This document shows, one piece after another, positions 62,895 through 64,000 of a stretch of DNA of 64,000 nucleotides (within the stretch, counting starts at the first letter, position 1; each line of letters begins with the position of its first letter). The translations under genes and the position numbers were made by a program. The DNA is taken from positions 62,001 through 126,000 of the forward strand of contig NZ_JARXZC010000003.1 in NCBI RefSeq assembly GCF_029894335.1, given 5' to 3'. Below the pieces are notes generated by a model that saw only the letters and a program-made list of their open reading frames with translations, made no database searches and was not told the DNA's origin. Source of the DNA: Kitasatospora sp. MAP5-34. GTDB taxonomy: Bacteria > Actinomycetota > Actinomycetes > Streptomycetales > Streptomycetaceae.

Positions 62895-63271
62895 GCGACG
62901 CCCTGGAACACCCGCTCGCCACAGCGATAAAGCCGCTGCTCGACGCAGTGGGCGCGACACCGGTCGCGGTGGCCGAGGCCCGCCCCGAGGACGTGGTCCT
63001 GGAGTGGGACGGCGCTCCGGCGATCGCCGTACGCCTGCCGCACCTCAGCAGTGCGCTGGACCGCCTGCTGGCAGAAATGACCCGCCAGTTCGACGGACGC
63101 CCGCTGGCCGAGCTGGACCGCTGGGAGAAGCAGCGCGTGGTCGCCCTGCTGGAGGAACGCGGTGCCTTCACCGTCCGCCACGGGGTGGAGACGGTCGCGT
63201 CGGCGCTCGGCGTGAGCCGGTTCACGGTGTACAACTATCTGAACCGCCAGGACGGTACGAAGACCGGCTGA
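62891..63271 (+). CDS. Small helix-turn-helix protein
   Basis: A 126-residue protein whose C-terminal ~45 residues are a Fis/PucR-like HTH: VALLEERGAFTVRHGVETVA followed by ALGVSRFTVYNYLNRQ (positions about 76-119). The N-terminal half has no known domain. Translation-coupled to the thiamine-binding-like gene and wedged between hyi and the OHCU decarboxylase gene, it is a candidate local regulator, conserved next to allantoin/glyoxylate genes in streptomycetes (from memory). It may bind DNA as a dimer. Confidence 0.7.
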   Translation: MSDALEHPLATAIKPLLDAVGATPVAVAEARPEDVVLEWDGAPAIAVRLPHLSSALDRLLAEMTRQFDGRPLAELDRWEKQRVVALLEERGAFTVRHGVETVASALGVSRFTVYNYLNRQDGTKTG

Positions 63272-63433
63272 CGGTTCGACCAGCTGACAACCGGGGTCGG
63301 GTGCGCCGGCCGACCGGTCGCGTCCCGTGCCGACGAGGCCAGTCTGTCCCACCGGACACATCGGGCACACTTGGCGAATCGCACACGAAAAGCGCTGGTT
63401 ACCGGCCCTGTCTCAAAACGTAACCACCAACCG

Positions 63434-63474
63434 TTCAACAAAGTGTTGACGACCGGGGGTGGTGGATCTAGCTT
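63434..63474 (+). promoter_or_regulatory. OHCU decarboxylase promoter with purine-regulon dyad
   Basis: TTGACG (63446-63451), 17 bp, TAGCTT (63469-63474). The palindrome TCAACA-AAG-TGTTGA (63435-63449, within GTTCAACAAAGTGTTGAC) overlaps the -35. Confidence 0.7.
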
Positions 63475-63508
63475 TTGCGGGTGGCACCACTCTTCAGGAG
63501 GTCCACCC

Positions 63509-64000
63509 GTGACCAACCACCCCCAACCGTCTCCTGACGCGGCCGGCGCACTCAAGGCGCTGGCGGCGGCTCCCGCCGCCGAGCTGACGGAGACCCTGCT
63601 GGAGATCTGCTCCAGCCCCAGCTGGGCCGCCGCCGTCGCGGCCACCCGGCCCTGGGCCGACCGCGACGCGCTGCTGGCTGCCAACGCGGCCGCGATGGCC
63701 GCGCTCACCACCGGCGACCTGGCCGACGCGATGGCCGGCCACGCCCGGATCGGCAAGCCCAAGTCGGGCGACGCCACCTCCGAGCGCGAGCAGGCCGGCA
63801 TCCAGGGAGTGGACTCCGCTCTCCTCGATGAACTGCACGAGGCGAACGCCGCCTACGAGGCGAAGTTCGGCCACGTGTTCCTGATCTGCGCGACGGGCCG
63901 CACTGCGGACACCATGCTCGCGTCGCTCCGAGAACGCTTCCCCCATGACGCCGCCACCGAGGCGGAGATCGTCCGGGGCGAGCTGCGCAAGATCAACGAC
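63509..64000 (+). CDS. OHCU decarboxylase (3' cut)
   Basis: The first 164 residues of 2-oxo-4-hydroxy-4-carboxy-5-ureidoimidazoline decarboxylase, which makes S-allantoin after urate oxidation. GHARIGKPKSGD carries the catalytic His H78, SEREQAG the Glu E94, and EANAAYEAKFGHVFLICATGRTA is the strongest signature (read in part). GTG 63509 has AGGAGGT seven bases upstream. The frame is open to the window end; normal length is ~165-180, so only the last few residues are missing. In actinomycetes it often precedes hydroxyisourate hydrolase and urate oxidase genes, which would lie beyond the window. Confidence 0.94.
   Translation, partial: MTNHPQPSPDAAGALKALAAAPAAELTETLLEICSSPSWAAAVAATRPWADRDALLAANAAAMAALTTGDLADAMAGHARIGKPKSGDATSEREQAGIQGVDSALLDELHEANAAYEAKFGHVFLICATGRTADTMLASLRERFPHDAATEAEIVRGELRKIND

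Overview
The window is about 64 kb of very GC-rich DNA, with G/C-biased third codon positions, frequent GTG starts, many 4-bp ATGA/GTGA gene overlaps and several leaderless promoters. Gene content fits a Streptomyces- or Kitasatospora-type actinomycete: SWIM/DUF6493 pair, TIGR02678, YhhN, PucR, actinobacterial type I-E CRISPR and Streptomyces-like allantoin genes. No rRNA, tRNA, integrase or intact insertion sequence was seen.

Layout. 1-13.3 kb: ordinary chromosomal genes (end of an MBL-fold hydrolase, DUF6493 + SWIM pair, acyl-CoA thioesterase, BASS-like transporter, orphan TIGR02678 protein, sterol desaturase-like hydroxylase + YhhN pair, exonuclease III, gamma-glutamyltransferase). 13.4-26.7 kb: a complete type I-E CRISPR-Cas locus. 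Array 1 (31 repeats, read leftward) and array 2 (30 repeats, read rightward) flank a leftward cas block, cas3 / cse1-cse2-cas7-cas5-cas6-cas1-cas2. The cas3-cse1 gap holds two degenerate repeats exactly 61 bp apart. The pseudo-spacer between them matches a nearby site, next to an AAG trinucleotide, in the likely cse1 promoter. This looks like a CreR/CreA-type guide RNA that autorepresses Cascade, and it is the main finding. 26.7-34.5 kb: ROK sugar kinase, antigen-85-like esterase, and a three-gene polysaccharide operon (GT2 synthase, GH26-like lipoprotein, GT-C membrane protein).

34.7-43.6 kb: purine catabolism, part 1: PucR regulator, three-subunit molybdenum xanthine dehydrogenase, NCS2 purine permease and XdhC maturation factor. 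43.9-45.2 kb: gene remnants (exporter tail, antitoxin with a broken PIN toxin, flavoprotein tail) around a universal stress protein. 45.2-49.8 kb: a four-gene operon (ferritin-like hydrolase, ferredoxin reductase, M24 peptidase-like protein, hydrolase-SDR fusion). 50-54.4 kb: IclR and TetR regulators, a TetR-controlled hydrolase and a DinB protein.

54.5-64 kb: purine catabolism, part 2: catalase, allantoicase, allantoinase, glycerate kinase, tartronate semialdehyde reductase, hydroxypyruvate isomerase, a thiamine-binding-like protein with a small HTH protein, and OHCU decarboxylase (cut by the window end). Together the two purine blocks cover hypoxanthine/xanthine to urate, OHCU to allantoin, allantoin to ureidoglycolate/glyoxylate, and glyoxylate-derived tartronate semialdehyde to glycerate phosphate. 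Urate oxidase and glyoxylate carboligase are not in view. Three promoters in this block share a TTCAACAAARTGTTGA-like dyad, which suggests one repressor.
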